The translations under genes were made by a program, and so were the position numbers. This document shows positions 26,836 through 35,263 of a stretch of 64,000 bases of DNA, in pieces (position 1 is the stretch's first letter; each line of letters starts with the position of its first letter). The notes beneath the pieces were generated by a model that saw nothing but the letters and a program-made list of their open reading frames with translations, was not told the DNA's origin and made no database searches. Source of the DNA: Albimonas sp963977235 (GTDB lineage: Bacteria; Pseudomonadota; Alphaproteobacteria; Rhodobacterales; Rhodobacteraceae); assembly GCF_963977235.1 (NCBI RefSeq), contig NZ_CAXBOD010000010.1, forward strand, positions 1 through 64,000, in the 5' to 3' direction.

Positions 26836-27864
26836 ATGCCTCGAACTTTTCCCCGCGCAGCCCTGAGCGCCGCCCTCGCCGGCGCGCTCGCGCTTGGCGC
26901 CGCCGCCGCCTCCGCCCAGGAGGTGAACCTCTATTCCTCGCGCCACTACGACACCGACGAGCGTCTCTACACCGACTTCGAGAAAGCCACCGGCATCAAG
27001 GTGAACCGCATCGAGGCCGGCGCGGACGAGCTGATCGAGCGGATGAAGGCCGAGGGCCGCAACTCCCCCGCCGACGTGTTCCTGACCACCGACGCGGGCC
27101 GCATGTGGCGCGCCGAGGAGGCCGGCATCCTGGCCCCGGTCGAGAGCGAGATCCTCGAGGCCCGCATCCCCGCCCACCTGCGCCACCCCGACGACCTGTG
27201 GTTCGGCTTCTCGCAGCGCGCGCGGATCATCTTCTACGACAAGCAGGACGTGGCCGAGCCGCCGCAGACCTACGCCGAGCTCGCCGACCCCAGGTGGGAG
27301 GGCAAGGTGTGCACCCGCTCGGGCTCGAACATCTACATGCTCTCGCTGCTGGCCTCGCGCATCGCCCATGACGGCGAGGAGGCCGCGACGCAGTGGGCGC
27401 AGGGCCTGTGGGACAACCGCGCCCGCGATCCGCAGGGCGGCGACACCGACCAGCTTCGCGCCATCGTCTCGGGCGAGTGCGAGGTGGTCGTGGCCAACAC
27501 CTACTACTTCGCGCGCGCCCTGCGCACCGAAGTGGACGGCGTCTCGGCCCATGTCGACCGCATCGGCTGGGTGTTCCCCGACCAGAACGGCAATGGCGCG
27601 CACATGAACGTCTCGGCCGGCGCGATGGCCGCCCACGCGCCCCATCCCGACGCCGCCAAGGCGTTCCTCGAGTATCTCGCCTCCGACTCGGCGCAGGCGT
27701 ACTTCTCCAACGGCAACGACGAGTTTCCCGCCGTCGAGGGCGTGGCGCTGGCCCCGTCGGCCGAGCAGCTGGGCGAGTTCAAGGCCGACGAGCTGAACCT
27801 CGCCGAGCTGGGCCGCAACCAGGCCAGGGCGCAGATGATCTACGACAGCGTCGGCTACGAGTGA
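26836..27864 (+). CDS. fbpA: Ferric iron ABC transporter substrate-binding protein
   Basis: A 342-residue periplasmic binding protein with a signal peptide (ALSAALAGALALGAAAASAQ). The mature start VNLYSSRHYDTDERLYTDFE and the Fe-ligand-type tyrosine pair in VVANTYYFARAL match the FbpA/FutA/Idi family that binds Fe(III). RIGWVFPDQNGNGAHMNVSA is also typical. It delivers iron to an FbpB permease; such a permease gene lies 1.9 kb away on the opposite strand. No ATPase gene is in the window. GGAGAG precedes the ATG at 26836. Confidence 0.9.
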   Translation: MPRTFPRAALSAALAGALALGAAAASAQEVNLYSSRHYDTDERLYTDFEKATGIKVNRIEAGADELIERMKAEGRNSPADVFLTTDAGRMWRAEEAGILAPVESEILEARIPAHLRHPDDLWFGFSQRARIIFYDKQDVAEPPQTYAELADPRWEGKVCTRSGSNIYMLSLLASRIAHDGEEAATQWAQGLWDNRARDPQGGDTDQLRAIVSGECEVVVANTYYFARALRTEVDGVSAHVDRIGWVFPDQNGNGAHMNVSAGAMAAHAPHPDAAKAFLEYLASDSAQAYFSNGNDEFPAVEGVALAPSAEQLGEFKADELNLAELGRNQARAQMIYDSVGYE

Positions 27865-27879
27865 TCGCGCGCCCGGTCT

Positions 27880-27958
27880 GAACGACCGGGAAGGGACCTC
27901 GGTCGGAACGGCCGGCGGGGGACCTCGGTCGGAACGACCGGCGGGGGGCCTCGGGTCG
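27880..27958. repeat. 26-bp tandem repeats downstream of fbpA
   Basis: Three consecutive degenerate units at 27880-27905, 27906-27931 and 27932-27958, with a decayed fourth. Each follows the pattern GAACGACCGG, a G-rich run, CCTCGGTCG. Each unit pairs internally (GACCGG with CCGGTC-like halves; the first forms CCCGGTC-TGAAC-GACCGGG at 27872-27890). It lies between the fbpA stop and a strong terminator. Confidence 0.75.
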
Positions 27959-27985
27959 AAACCCCCGGCAGGATCTGCCACAAGG

Positions 27986-28013
27986 ACGGGGCGCGGCGCA
28001 GGCCGCGCCCCGT
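27986..28013 (+). terminator. Terminator of fbpA
   Basis: A perfect 12-bp stem ACGGGGCGCGGC/GCCGCGCCCCGT with a GCAG loop, followed by TGCGCTTTCC. It lies 122 bases beyond the fbpA stop and before the next gene. Confidence 0.75.
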
Positions 28014-28059
28014 TGCGCTTTCCGCCCGCCCCGCCGCATCCTCAAGGCCGGAGCCCGCC

Positions 28060-28752
28060 ATGACCCCCCCGATCAGCCAGGCCGACTACATGCGCCGCTG
28101 GACCGCCGGCGACAGCCCCGGTCGAGAGGCCCTCGTCGCCCATCTCGAAAGCCGTCTCGGCCCCGAGCACCGCCGCATCGCCCTCCCGGCCGAGCGGCGG
28201 CTGCGCGCCGCCTGGGACCCGTCGGCCCCGCCCGAGACCCTCGAGGACGTGTCCCTGCGCGCCCGCCCCGCCTCGGATCTCGGGCCGGCGCACCTGCTGT
28301 ATGCGGGCTTCGGCCTCTCGGATCTCGATTTCGATGCGGATCTGGCGGGAGAGACGGTCAGCGGCATGGGAATCGAGCCCGTGTTCCGTCTTGCCGCGGC
28401 GGATGCCAACGTGGCCGCCGCCCCCACCTGGCCGTGCGAGCTGCTCAACGTGATCGGCCGCCTGGCTCTGGAGACGCCCGAGGCGGTGGTCCCCGGCTTC
28501 CTCGCCATGCTGCCCGAGCCGCTGCTGCCCGAGGGCGAGATCGCGGCCCTGCTGCTGATTACCGACCCCGAGCTCGACGTGGCGCAGACCCCGCATGGCG
28601 CCGTGGACCTGCACCTGGCTGTCGGCGTCACACGCGCCGAGGCCGAGGCGATGGTCCAGAAGCGGGTCACCATCGCCGCGATGCTTGCGGCGCTCGAGCG
28701 GGCGGGGGCGGGCGTGGTCACCGACCCCGCCCGCCGCGGCTCGGTCCTCTGA
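28060..28752 (+). CDS. Suppressor-of-fused (SUFU-like) domain protein
   Basis: A 230-residue protein whose central part resembles bacterial suppressor-of-fused domain proteins: HLLYAGFGLSDLDF, EPVFRLA, the WPCELLNVIGRLAL helix, ALLLITDPELDV and the C-terminal VGVTRAEAEAM. Such domains occur in toxin-immunity and stand-alone proteins in bacteria, where the role is unresolved. No toxin gene is next to it. The ATG at 28060 follows a GGAG. It lies between fbpA and a metalloprotease gene on the same strand, behind a strong terminator. Confidence 0.6.
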   Translation: MTPPISQADYMRRWTAGDSPGREALVAHLESRLGPEHRRIALPAERRLRAAWDPSAPPETLEDVSLRARPASDLGPAHLLYAGFGLSDLDFDADLAGETVSGMGIEPVFRLAAADANVAAAPTWPCELLNVIGRLALETPEAVVPGFLAMLPEPLLPEGEIAALLLITDPELDVAQTPHGAVDLHLAVGVTRAEAEAMVQKRVTIAAMLAALERAGAGVVTDPARRGSVL

Positions 28753-28903
28753 TCGCGGCGGCGGGCGGCCGGGCGAGGCGCCCCGCGCCGCCTGCTGCGG
28801 CCGCCCTCGCGGAGCGTCCTGTTCATCCTGCGTGCAGCTTCCTGCGGGCATCGTTCATCCTTGGGGCGGCCCGGGTCGAGGGCCGGACACGGAGGGGCAT
28901 CGG

Positions 28904-29695
28904 ATGACACTCTGGATTCGCGCGAGACTGGCGGCGGCCGGCGCACGCCGACGGTCGCGGGCGGCCCGCCGGTTGGCGGCTGCGGCGCTGGGCGCGGGAC
29001 TGATTGCGGGGGTGGGCGCGGGCGCGGCCCACGCGACGCCCGTCTATACCTCCGAACTGGCGGTGCAGCGGGTCTCGCTGTGCACCGACGCCGGTCTGAC
29101 CTGCTTCACGCCGCGGCTCGACGCGACGCTGCTGCAGGCGATGTACGATCCCACCGGCATCCTGCTGCTGCTGCCGGCGCCGATCCAGATTCTGAACTTC
29201 AGCTTCGTGTTCGAAGGCGCGGAGGCGCGCCTCGAGGACGCGCTGTCGGAGTTCGCCGACGCGATGCGGCCGCCGGCGGCCGCGCACACGGCCTACATGG
29301 GCGGCACGCCCGAGATCTTCGGCTCCGGCCTCGGCCTGGCTTATGTCGGCGCCCTCTACTACCCCTTCGGCGTGGTGCAGGCGACGGACCGCCTGTCGCT
29401 GGCGGCGAGCACCACGCTCTTCGCCCATGAGCTGGGCCATATCCTGGGCGCGCCGCATGACGGGGACGGAAACACCGCGCCCACCAGCGGCTTCATCATG
29501 GCGAGCGTGTCGACGCCCGCCTCGCCGGCGACCGAGTTCTCGGGCGTCAGCCTCCTCGCCTTGGAGGGGGCGCAGCTGCCCGGGGCGCCGGGCAGCCTGA
29601 CCGGCGCGACGGCCGTGCCCCTGCCGGCGCCGGGCCTGCTGGCGCTGGGCGGTCTCGGGGCGCTCGCCCTGGTCCGGCGACGGGCGAAGGGCTGA
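28904..29695 (+). CDS. Secreted zinc metalloprotease with VPLPA-CTERM sorting tail
   Basis: A 263-residue exported protein. A long basic N-region leads into a hydrophobic signal (AAAALGAGLIAGVGAGAAHA). The metzincin zinc site HELGHILGAPHD is near residue 180, with a Met-turn-like FIMASVS after it, as in adamalysin/M12B-type proteases. The end is a VPLPA-CTERM signal: VPLPAPG, a hydrophobic helix (LLALGGLGALAL) and VRRRAKG. By family knowledge such tails direct processing by an exosortase-type enzyme at the membrane; none is encoded here. GGAGGGG precedes the ATG at 28904. Confidence 0.8.
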   Translation: MTLWIRARLAAAGARRRSRAARRLAAAALGAGLIAGVGAGAAHATPVYTSELAVQRVSLCTDAGLTCFTPRLDATLLQAMYDPTGILLLLPAPIQILNFSFVFEGAEARLEDALSEFADAMRPPAAAHTAYMGGTPEIFGSGLGLAYVGALYYPFGVVQATDRLSLAASTTLFAHELGHILGAPHDGDGNTAPTSGFIMASVSTPASPATEFSGVSLLALEGAQLPGAPGSLTGATAVPLPAPGLLALGGLGALALVRRRAKG

Positions 29696-29699
29696 GACG

Positions 29700-29729
29700 G
29701 CCGGCCGGGGCCTCAGCTCCCCGGCCGGC
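29700..29729. terminator. Bidirectional terminator between the metalloprotease and permease genes
   Basis: A perfect 11-bp stem GCCGGCCGGGG/CCCCGGCCGGC closes an 8-base loop. In the + direction TCTTCCTG follows. It covers the 3' end of the permease reading frame (stop at 29713), so the leftward transcript would use it at or within its last codons. Confidence 0.65.
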
Positions 29730-31419
29730 TCTTCCTGATCGCGCGGGCGAGCAGCAGCACCGGCGCCATGCCCACCGCGGCGATGGCGAGCGAGGGGGCC
29801 GCCGCCTCGGTCAGCCGCTCGTCGGACGCCAGCCGATAGGCCTGCACGGCAAGCGTATCGAAGTCGAAGGGGCGCAGCATCAGGGTCGCCGGCAGCTCCT
29901 TGGTCACGTCCACGAAGACGATCAGCGCCCCGGTCAGCAGCGAGCCGCGCAAGAGCGGCGCATGCACCCGCCCCACCACGCCCCAGACGTTGCAGCCAAG
30001 CACGCGGGCCGAACTGTCGAGGTTCGGCCCCAGCCCCTCGAACCCGGCCGAGACCGCGTTCAGCCCCGCGGCCATGAAGCGCGAGAGATAGGCCAGCAGG
30101 ATCCCCCCGATGGTCCCGGTCAGGATCAGCCCAGTCGAGACCCCCAGCGCCTCGCGCGCCCAGGCGTCGATGGCGTTGTCGGTGAAAGCGAGCGGGCCCA
30201 GCAGCCCCACCGCGATCACCGAACCCGGCGCCGCGTAGCCGACCGAGGAGGCGAGCTGCGCCGCCTTCGCCCCCGGCCCGGGCGCGAGGCGAACCGCATA
30301 GCCGATCAGCAGCGCCGCCCCCATCACCAGCGCCGCCGCCGAGGCCGAGAGCATCAGCGTGTTCGCCGCAAACCCCCAGTAGCGCTCGATCCCCAGCCCC
30401 GACCACGAGGTCCAGGCCATCCACCCCAGCATCCCCAGCGGGATCGCGAAGCCGAAGCCCACCGGCACGGCGCAGGCGAGCGCGGCCGCCCGCCCCTGCC
30501 AGCCGGAAAGCTCGACCTCGGTCAGCCGCTCGTATCGCCGCCCGGCCTGGTGACGCTTGGCGCGCCCGCGCTGGGCGCGCTCGAGCGCCACCAGCGCCAC
30601 GGCGAGCGTCAGCAGGCACAGCGACAGCTGGGCCGCGGCCACCCGGTCGCCCATCGAGAACCAGGCCCGGTAGACGCCGGTGGCGAAGGTCTGCACGCCG
30701 AAATGGCTGACGGCGCCGAAGTCGGCGATGGTCTCCATCATCGCGAGCGCGAGGCCGCCGACGATGGCGGGGCGGGCCATCGGCAGGGTGACCCGGAACA
30801 GCACCCCCCAGGGCCCCAGCCCCAGCGTGCGCGCCACCTGCGCCGCGGTCACCGACTGGTGGATCAGCGCCGCCCGCGTCAGCAGGTAGACGTAAGGGTA
30901 CAGCACCAGCGACAGCATCAGCGCCGCCCCGCCCAGACTGCGGATCTCGGGGAACCAGTAGTCGCGCGGCCCCCAGTCCATCAGCGCGCGCAGCCCGCTC
31001 TGCACCGGCCCGGGGTGGTCCAGCATCCAGGTGTAGGCGTAGGCGAGCACATAGGCCGGGAAGGCCAGCGGCGCGATCAGCGCCACCTCGAAGATGCGCC
31101 GTCCGGGGAAGCGGCAGGCGGTGACCAGCACCGCGGATCCGACCCCCATCAGCAGCGACCCCGCCGCCACCAGCAGGGCCAGCTGCACGGTGGTCAGGGC
31201 ATATCGCGGCAGCACGCTCGCCATCAGCAGCGACCACAGCGACCAGTCGCCCGTCACCGCGGTGACCGCCACCGAGATCGCGGGCAGCGCGCACAACGCC
31301 GCCAGCACCCAGGCCGGCCAGGTGAGCCCCCGCGCCGAGGCCGCCCTCGGCCCTCGCCCGCCAAAGCGCGGCCGTCGCGCGACGGGAGCCGAGGCGGCCT
31401 CGAGGCTGGACTGGCTCAT
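29713..31419 (-). CDS. fbpB: Iron ABC transporter permease, FbpB type
   Basis: A 568-residue integral membrane protein made of two fused permease halves, about twelve helices. Each half has a binding-protein-dependent transport 'EAA' loop: AARTLGLGPWGVLFRVTLP-type sequence (ARTLGLGPWGVLFRVTLPMA) near residue 195, and ARVLGCNVWGVVGRVHAPLL near 470. The two-domain form, FVDVTKELPATLMLRPFD and DFGAVSHFGVQTFATG identify the FbpB/ThiP-like ferric iron permease class. It would work with FbpA across the inner membrane. GGAGGTCGA precedes the ATG. It is convergent with the genes after fbpA, and no ATPase gene is adjacent. Confidence 0.9.
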   Translation of the reverse strand: MSQSSLEAASAPVARRPRFGGRGPRAASARGLTWPAWVLAALCALPAISVAVTAVTGDWSLWSLLMASVLPRYALTTVQLALLVAAGSLLMGVGSAVLVTACRFPGRRIFEVALIAPLAFPAYVLAYAYTWMLDHPGPVQSGLRALMDWGPRDYWFPEIRSLGGAALMLSLVLYPYVYLLTRAALIHQSVTAAQVARTLGLGPWGVLFRVTLPMARPAIVGGLALAMMETIADFGAVSHFGVQTFATGVYRAWFSMGDRVAAAQLSLCLLTLAVALVALERAQRGRAKRHQAGRRYERLTEVELSGWQGRAAALACAVPVGFGFAIPLGMLGWMAWTSWSGLGIERYWGFAANTLMLSASAAALVMGAALLIGYAVRLAPGPGAKAAQLASSVGYAAPGSVIAVGLLGPLAFTDNAIDAWAREALGVSTGLILTGTIGGILLAYLSRFMAAGLNAVSAGFEGLGPNLDSSARVLGCNVWGVVGRVHAPLLRGSLLTGALIVFVDVTKELPATLMLRPFDFDTLAVQAYRLASDERLTEAAAPSLAIAAVGMAPVLLLARAIRKSRPGS

Positions 31420-31947
31420 TCGACCTCCGGTCGCGCGGGCGGAACAGCCTCGTTCCTAGCCCCCCCCGCCCGAAGGCTCAATGCCCCCGCCTTCCCCGCA
31501 CCCTCGCCTCATCCCGGGCGCCCCGGCGCGACGCCCGAACACGCCGCGCCAAGCGCCTGTTCTCCGGAGCCGTCTCTCGCTGATGCCGATCAGAGCGACT
31601 CGGCCGGAGGGGTCAAGGATCGCGAAGCGACCGGCGCAGCCGGCTCGTCCTTGACCCCTCCGGCCGAGTCGCTCAGGCATCAATCAGCGAGAGACGGATC
31701 CGGAGACCAGGCGCGGCCCTGTTCTTTGGTGAGTCGGGAGCCCGCCGGAGGCTCCGTGCCCTGGCCGGCAGTCGCCCGCCTCGCCCCACGCGCACCGCAG
31801 CCAAGCCCGCCCGCAGGGCGCCTGCTCTCCGTTCCCCCGCCGTCTCGGGCGGTGGAAATGCTGGACGCACGTCCGCATCCGGGGCAGTCTCGCCCAAATT
31901 CAAACAAGCGCTTTATACAGGCGCTGGAAACCCAGGGAGGGCCGCCG
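31420..31947. other. Intergenic region carrying the palindromic element
   Basis: 528 bases between the divergent permease and cyclase genes. The centre (31553-31741) is the palindromic repeat. The right part is less GC-rich near 31890-31925 (CAAATTCAAACAAGCGCTTT) and probably contains the promoter of the cyclase operon. No gene supported. Confidence 0.5.
31553..31741. repeat. Dispersed palindromic repeat element, copy 2 (complete)
   Basis: An imperfect inverted repeat of about 67-bp arms (31553-31619 and 31648-31714) around a 28-base loop. The loop itself contains the hairpin CCGGC-GCA-GCCGG. The right half, extended to 31741, is about 90% identical to bases 1-100 of the window. No transposase and no obvious target duplication are visible. 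It looks like a non-autonomous intergenic element. Confidence 0.8.
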
Positions 31948-32736
31948 ATGCCCCGGAAGCTCGTCGACCTCTCGGTCGCGCTCGAGGCGGGGATCGCCTC
32001 CGACCCGCCGGGCAGCCTGCCGCAGATCGCCTATCACCCCCACGCCGAGACGGCCGGCCAGCTCGCCGCGCATTTTCCCGGCCTGACCCGCGAGGATCTT
32101 CCCGACGGCGACGGCTGGGCGGTGGAACGGCTGGCGATCTCGACCCACAACGGCACGCATCTCGATGCGCCCTACCACCACCACTCGACCATGAACCGCA
32201 AGCTCAACGGCGGCGAGGCCGCCTGGACCATCGACCAGGTCCCGCTGGAATGGTTCTGGAACAAGGCCGTGAAGCTCGACTTCCGGCACATGGAGGACGG
32301 CTACGTCGCGACGCCGGGCGACGTCGAGGCCGAGCTCAAGCGCATCGGCCACGAGATCGAGCCGCTGGACATCGTGGTGGTCAACACCGCCGCGGGCGGG
32401 CGCTACGGCGAGGACGACTACGTGCTGCGCGGCTGCGGGATGGGCCGGGCGGCGACGCTGTGGCTGCTCGAGCGGGGGGTGCGCGTCACCGGCACCGACG
32501 GCTGGTCCTGGGACGCGCCCTTCGCCCTGACCCGCAAGACCTGGGAGGCGACCCACGACCCCTCGATCATCTGGGAGGGGCACCGCGCCTCGATCGACAT
32601 CGGCTACTGCCACATGGAGAAGCTGGCCAACCTTGACCAGCTCCCCGACCACGGGTTCGAGGTGATCTGTTTTCCCTACAAGATCAAGGCGGCCTCGGCG
32701 GGCTTCATCCGCGCGGTCGCCGTGCTGGAGGGCTGA
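31948..32736 (+). CDS. Cyclase family protein (kynurenine-formamidase-like)
   Basis: A 262-residue metal-dependent cyclase/formamidase-fold protein. The signature HNGTHLDAPYHHHSTM near residue 70 provides the metal-binding His and Asp residues of the HxGTHxDxPxH motif. A second region TGTDGWSWDAPF and the C-terminal CFPYKIKAASAGFIRAVAVL follow the family. It likely hydrolyses an amide or lactone ring in aromatic or amino-acid catabolism. GGGAGGG precedes the ATG. The next gene starts 3 bases after its stop, so it heads an operon of three degradative enzymes. Confidence 0.85.
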   Translation: MPRKLVDLSVALEAGIASDPPGSLPQIAYHPHAETAGQLAAHFPGLTREDLPDGDGWAVERLAISTHNGTHLDAPYHHHSTMNRKLNGGEAAWTIDQVPLEWFWNKAVKLDFRHMEDGYVATPGDVEAELKRIGHEIEPLDIVVVNTAAGGRYGEDDYVLRGCGMGRAATLWLLERGVRVTGTDGWSWDAPFALTRKTWEATHDPSIIWEGHRASIDIGYCHMEKLANLDQLPDHGFEVICFPYKIKAASAGFIRAVAVLEG

Positions 32737-32739
32737 GCC

Positions 32740-33344
32740 GTGCCCCATGTCGCGCCGCTGCCCGAGGAGGCGCTGGCCGCCTTCGCCGCCGACCTCGATC
32801 CGGTCCGCGAGCGGATGGGCTTCGTGCCCAACTCGATGAAGACCATGGCGCGCAAGCCCGAGCTGCTGCGCGCCTTCGCGGGACTGGGCCGGGCGGTGAT
32901 GGGGCCGGGCTGCTCGCTGCCCGCGGAGCTGGTGCAGCTGATCGCCCACATCTGCTCGGCCGCGGCCGGCTGCCGCTATTGCCAGGCCCACACCGGTCAC
33001 GTGGCCGAGCGGCGGGGCGCCTCGGCCGAGAAGATCGCGCAGGTCTGGAGCTGCGAGACCTCCGAGCTGTTCACGCCGGCCGAGCGCGCCCCCTGGCGCT
33101 GGCCCAGGCGGCGGCCGAGGTTCCCAACCGGGTCGAGGCCGGGCACTTCGAGGCCGCCCGCGCGCATTTCACGGAAGACCAGCTGGTCGAGATCGTGGCG
33201 GTCGTGTCGCTGTTCGGATGGCTCAACCGCTGGAACGACACGATGGCGACCGAGCTCGAGGACAGCCCGCTCGCTTTCGCGCAGGCCGCGCTGGGCGGCG
33301 TGGGCTGGGAGATCGGGAAGCACGCCGGATCGGCCGGCGACTGA
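32740..33344 (+). pseudogene. Carboxymuconolactone-decarboxylase/AhpD-like protein, frameshifted
   Basis: The first frame (GTG at 32740) encodes an AhpD-like fold up to about residue 117, including CRYCQAHTGH, the C-x-x-C-x-x-x-H redox motif. Near a run of five C at 33089-33093 the family sequence moves to another frame: from there AAAEVPNRVEAGHFEAARAH, FGWLNRWNDTMA and the C-terminus to the stop at 33342-33344 are intact. One additional C would restore a continuous 201-residue protein. Both halves look conserved, so this is either a recent inactivating mutation or a sequencing/assembly error in a homopolymer. It sits between the cyclase and FAH genes of one operon. Confidence 0.8.
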
Positions 33345-33356
33345 GGGGAGGATGCG

Positions 33357-34316
33357 ATGAGACTGATCACGTTCCGCTTTTCGAGCGCCGACGACGCGCG
33401 CGACCGGGTCGGCGTGTGGATGGACGACGACACGGTCGCCGACCTCTCGGCCACCGGCGAGGACGGGTTCGTGTCGATGCAGGCGTTGATCGAGGGCGGT
33501 CCGGCGGCGCTGGACAAGGCGCGCAGGGCCTCGGCCTCGGCCCAGCGTCGCCCGCTCGAGGCGGTGAGCCTGCGCGCCCCGGTGCCGGTCCCCGCGCAGA
33601 TGCGCGACTTCATGCTGTTCGAGAAGCACGTGCGCCAGTGCGCACGCACCCGGCTGGTGGTCGAGGCGAAGAAGCGCGGCGCGAGCGAGGCCGAGATCGA
33701 CGCCATCGAGCTGCCGCGCGCCCCCGACCAGTGGTACAAGCAGCCGATCTATTACAAGGGCAACCGCTTCGCCGTCTCGGGCCCCGGCGAGGACGTGCCG
33801 CGCCCGCCCTATTCGCGCAAGATGGACTACGAGTGCGAGATGGGCTGCTTCCTTTGGAAGGGCGGCGTGAACATCAAGGCCGAGCGGGCGCGCGAGCACA
33901 TCTTCGGCTTCACGGTGTTCAACGATTTCTCGGCGCGCGACGCGCAGGGGCTCGAGATGCTGGGGCGGCTGGGACCGGCCAAGGGCAAGGACTTCGACAA
34001 GGCCAACGCCATGGGCCCGTGCATCGTGCCGCTGGAGGACCTGGGCGACTACAAGGGCCTGGAGATGATCGTGCGGATCAACGGGACCGAGATGTCGCGC
34101 AGCAACTCGGGCGACATGTACTGGAGCTTCGAGCAGGTGATCGAGTGGGTGTCTCACGGCGAGACGCTGCACCCGGGCGAGTTCTTCGGATCGGGCACGG
34201 TCGGGGACGGCTGTGGGCTGGAGTTCGACCGCTATCTCTCGGACGGGGACGTGGTGGAGCTGGAGATCGAGAAGATCGGCGTGCTGCGCAACCGGCTGGT
34301 TCCCTCGCTGAGCTGA
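33357..34316 (+). CDS. Fumarylacetoacetate-hydrolase family protein
   Basis: A 319-residue FAH-superfamily enzyme. The conserved metal-binding core includes MDYECEMGCFLWKGG, where the first two acidic residues bind Mg, then FGFTVFNDFSARDAQ and KDFDKANAMGPCIVPL. The later GEFFGSGTVGDGCGLE matches family position. Members cleave C-C bonds of acylpyruvates or hydrate and decarboxylate ring-cleavage products. It lies 12 bases after the CMD-like gene and begins with GGGGAGGATGCG before the ATG. The three genes probably degrade one compound, not identified here. Confidence 0.88.
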   Translation: MRLITFRFSSADDARDRVGVWMDDDTVADLSATGEDGFVSMQALIEGGPAALDKARRASASAQRRPLEAVSLRAPVPVPAQMRDFMLFEKHVRQCARTRLVVEAKKRGASEAEIDAIELPRAPDQWYKQPIYYKGNRFAVSGPGEDVPRPPYSRKMDYECEMGCFLWKGGVNIKAERAREHIFGFTVFNDFSARDAQGLEMLGRLGPAKGKDFDKANAMGPCIVPLEDLGDYKGLEMIVRINGTEMSRSNSGDMYWSFEQVIEWVSHGETLHPGEFFGSGTVGDGCGLEFDRYLSDGDVVELEIEKIGVLRNRLVPSLS

Positions 34317-34689
34317 GCGCCGGTCGGGAGGGAGGCGCCGCGTCGGGCGCGGCGCCCGGGATCGCGGTTCCGCCCGCGGCGCGTGGCGGGCGCGGCGCCC
34401 GGGAGCCCCGGGACGGGCGTGGCGCCGGGGACGAAGCGGGCGGCGCCCGGGGTGGACCGGGGAAGCGCCGCGACGGGCGTCGGACAGATTGCGGGCCTTG
34501 GGCTCGCGGCGCGGGGCGGGCGCGGCGCCTGGGCCGTGGCGTGGCGTGGCGGGCGTCGGGCGGGGCGGCCCTGTCGGGACGCCTGGTCGGCGCGGGACGT
34601 GGCGCGGGCGTCGCGCGCGGGCTCGACCTCCGCCGCGGGCCGTTGCATTGTCCGACACTCAAGAAACCTGACCCTGACGGAGGAGCCCC
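34317..34689. other. Extremely GC-rich low-complexity intergenic region
   Basis: 373 bases, nearly all G and C, with GGCGCCCGGG recurring several times together with GACGGGCGT-like words. No gene is supported in any frame. The last 40 bases turn less GC-rich (CATTGTCCGACACTCAAGAA) and probably hold the thioesterase promoter. Confidence 0.5.
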
Positions 34690-35211
34690 ATGTCCGAACT
34701 CCTGATCGACGCGCCCATCCCGAGCTTTGAACCCGCTCTGCTGCCCACGCCCGAGATGCGGGTGCCGCCCGAGTGGATCGACTACAACGGCCACATGAAC
34801 GTGGCCTATTACTCGATGGCCTTCGACAAGAGCTCGGATGTGATCTTCGACGACGTGCTGGGGGTGGGCGGCGCCTATGCCGAGCAGCTGAAGATGGGTC
34901 CGATGATCCTGCAGCAGCAGATCCATTTCGTGGGCGAGCTGCTGGAGGGCGAGCGCTTCCAGTGCCTGTGGCAGCTGCTGGACTGGGACAGCAAGCGCCT
35001 GCACTTCTTTGGCGAGATGAAGAATCTCGAGGACGGGACCACCGCCGCCTACACCGAGACGATGGGCATGAATGTGGACCTTGTGAAGCGCCGGTCCGCC
35101 CCCTATCCCGACTGGGCCCAGGCGCGCATCGAGGCGCTGGGCAAGGCCCAGGCGTCGTTGCCGCGGCCTGAGCTGGCCGGGTCGGTCATCGGCATCCGCC
35201 GGAAAGGCTGA
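34690..35211 (+). CDS. Hotdog-fold acyl-CoA thioesterase
   Basis: A 173-residue 4HBT-like thioesterase. The signature VPPEWIDYNGHMNVAYY near residue 30 carries the catalytic Asp of the D-x-N-G-H-M motif. MGPMILQQQIHFVGELLEGE follows as the central strand and helix. It resembles the thioesterase associated with carnitine or betaine metabolism more than fatty-acyl enzymes, but that is inference. GGAGGAGCCCC precedes the ATG. It stands alone before the ClC channel gene. Confidence 0.85.
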   Translation: MSELLIDAPIPSFEPALLPTPEMRVPPEWIDYNGHMNVAYYSMAFDKSSDVIFDDVLGVGGAYAEQLKMGPMILQQQIHFVGELLEGERFQCLWQLLDWDSKRLHFFGEMKNLEDGTTAAYTETMGMNVDLVKRRSAPYPDWAQARIEALGKAQASLPRPELAGSVIGIRRKG

Positions 35212-35263
35212 ACCCCGCAGCGAACCGTCCCCGCGCGGGGACGCAGGGAGCGACGAGCGCGTC

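Noticed and set aside
31553..31741. Intrinsic terminator for the permease operon
   Set aside because: The long palindrome lies upstream, not downstream, of both flanking genes, and the sequence recurs at the start of the window, so a dispersed repeat explains it better.
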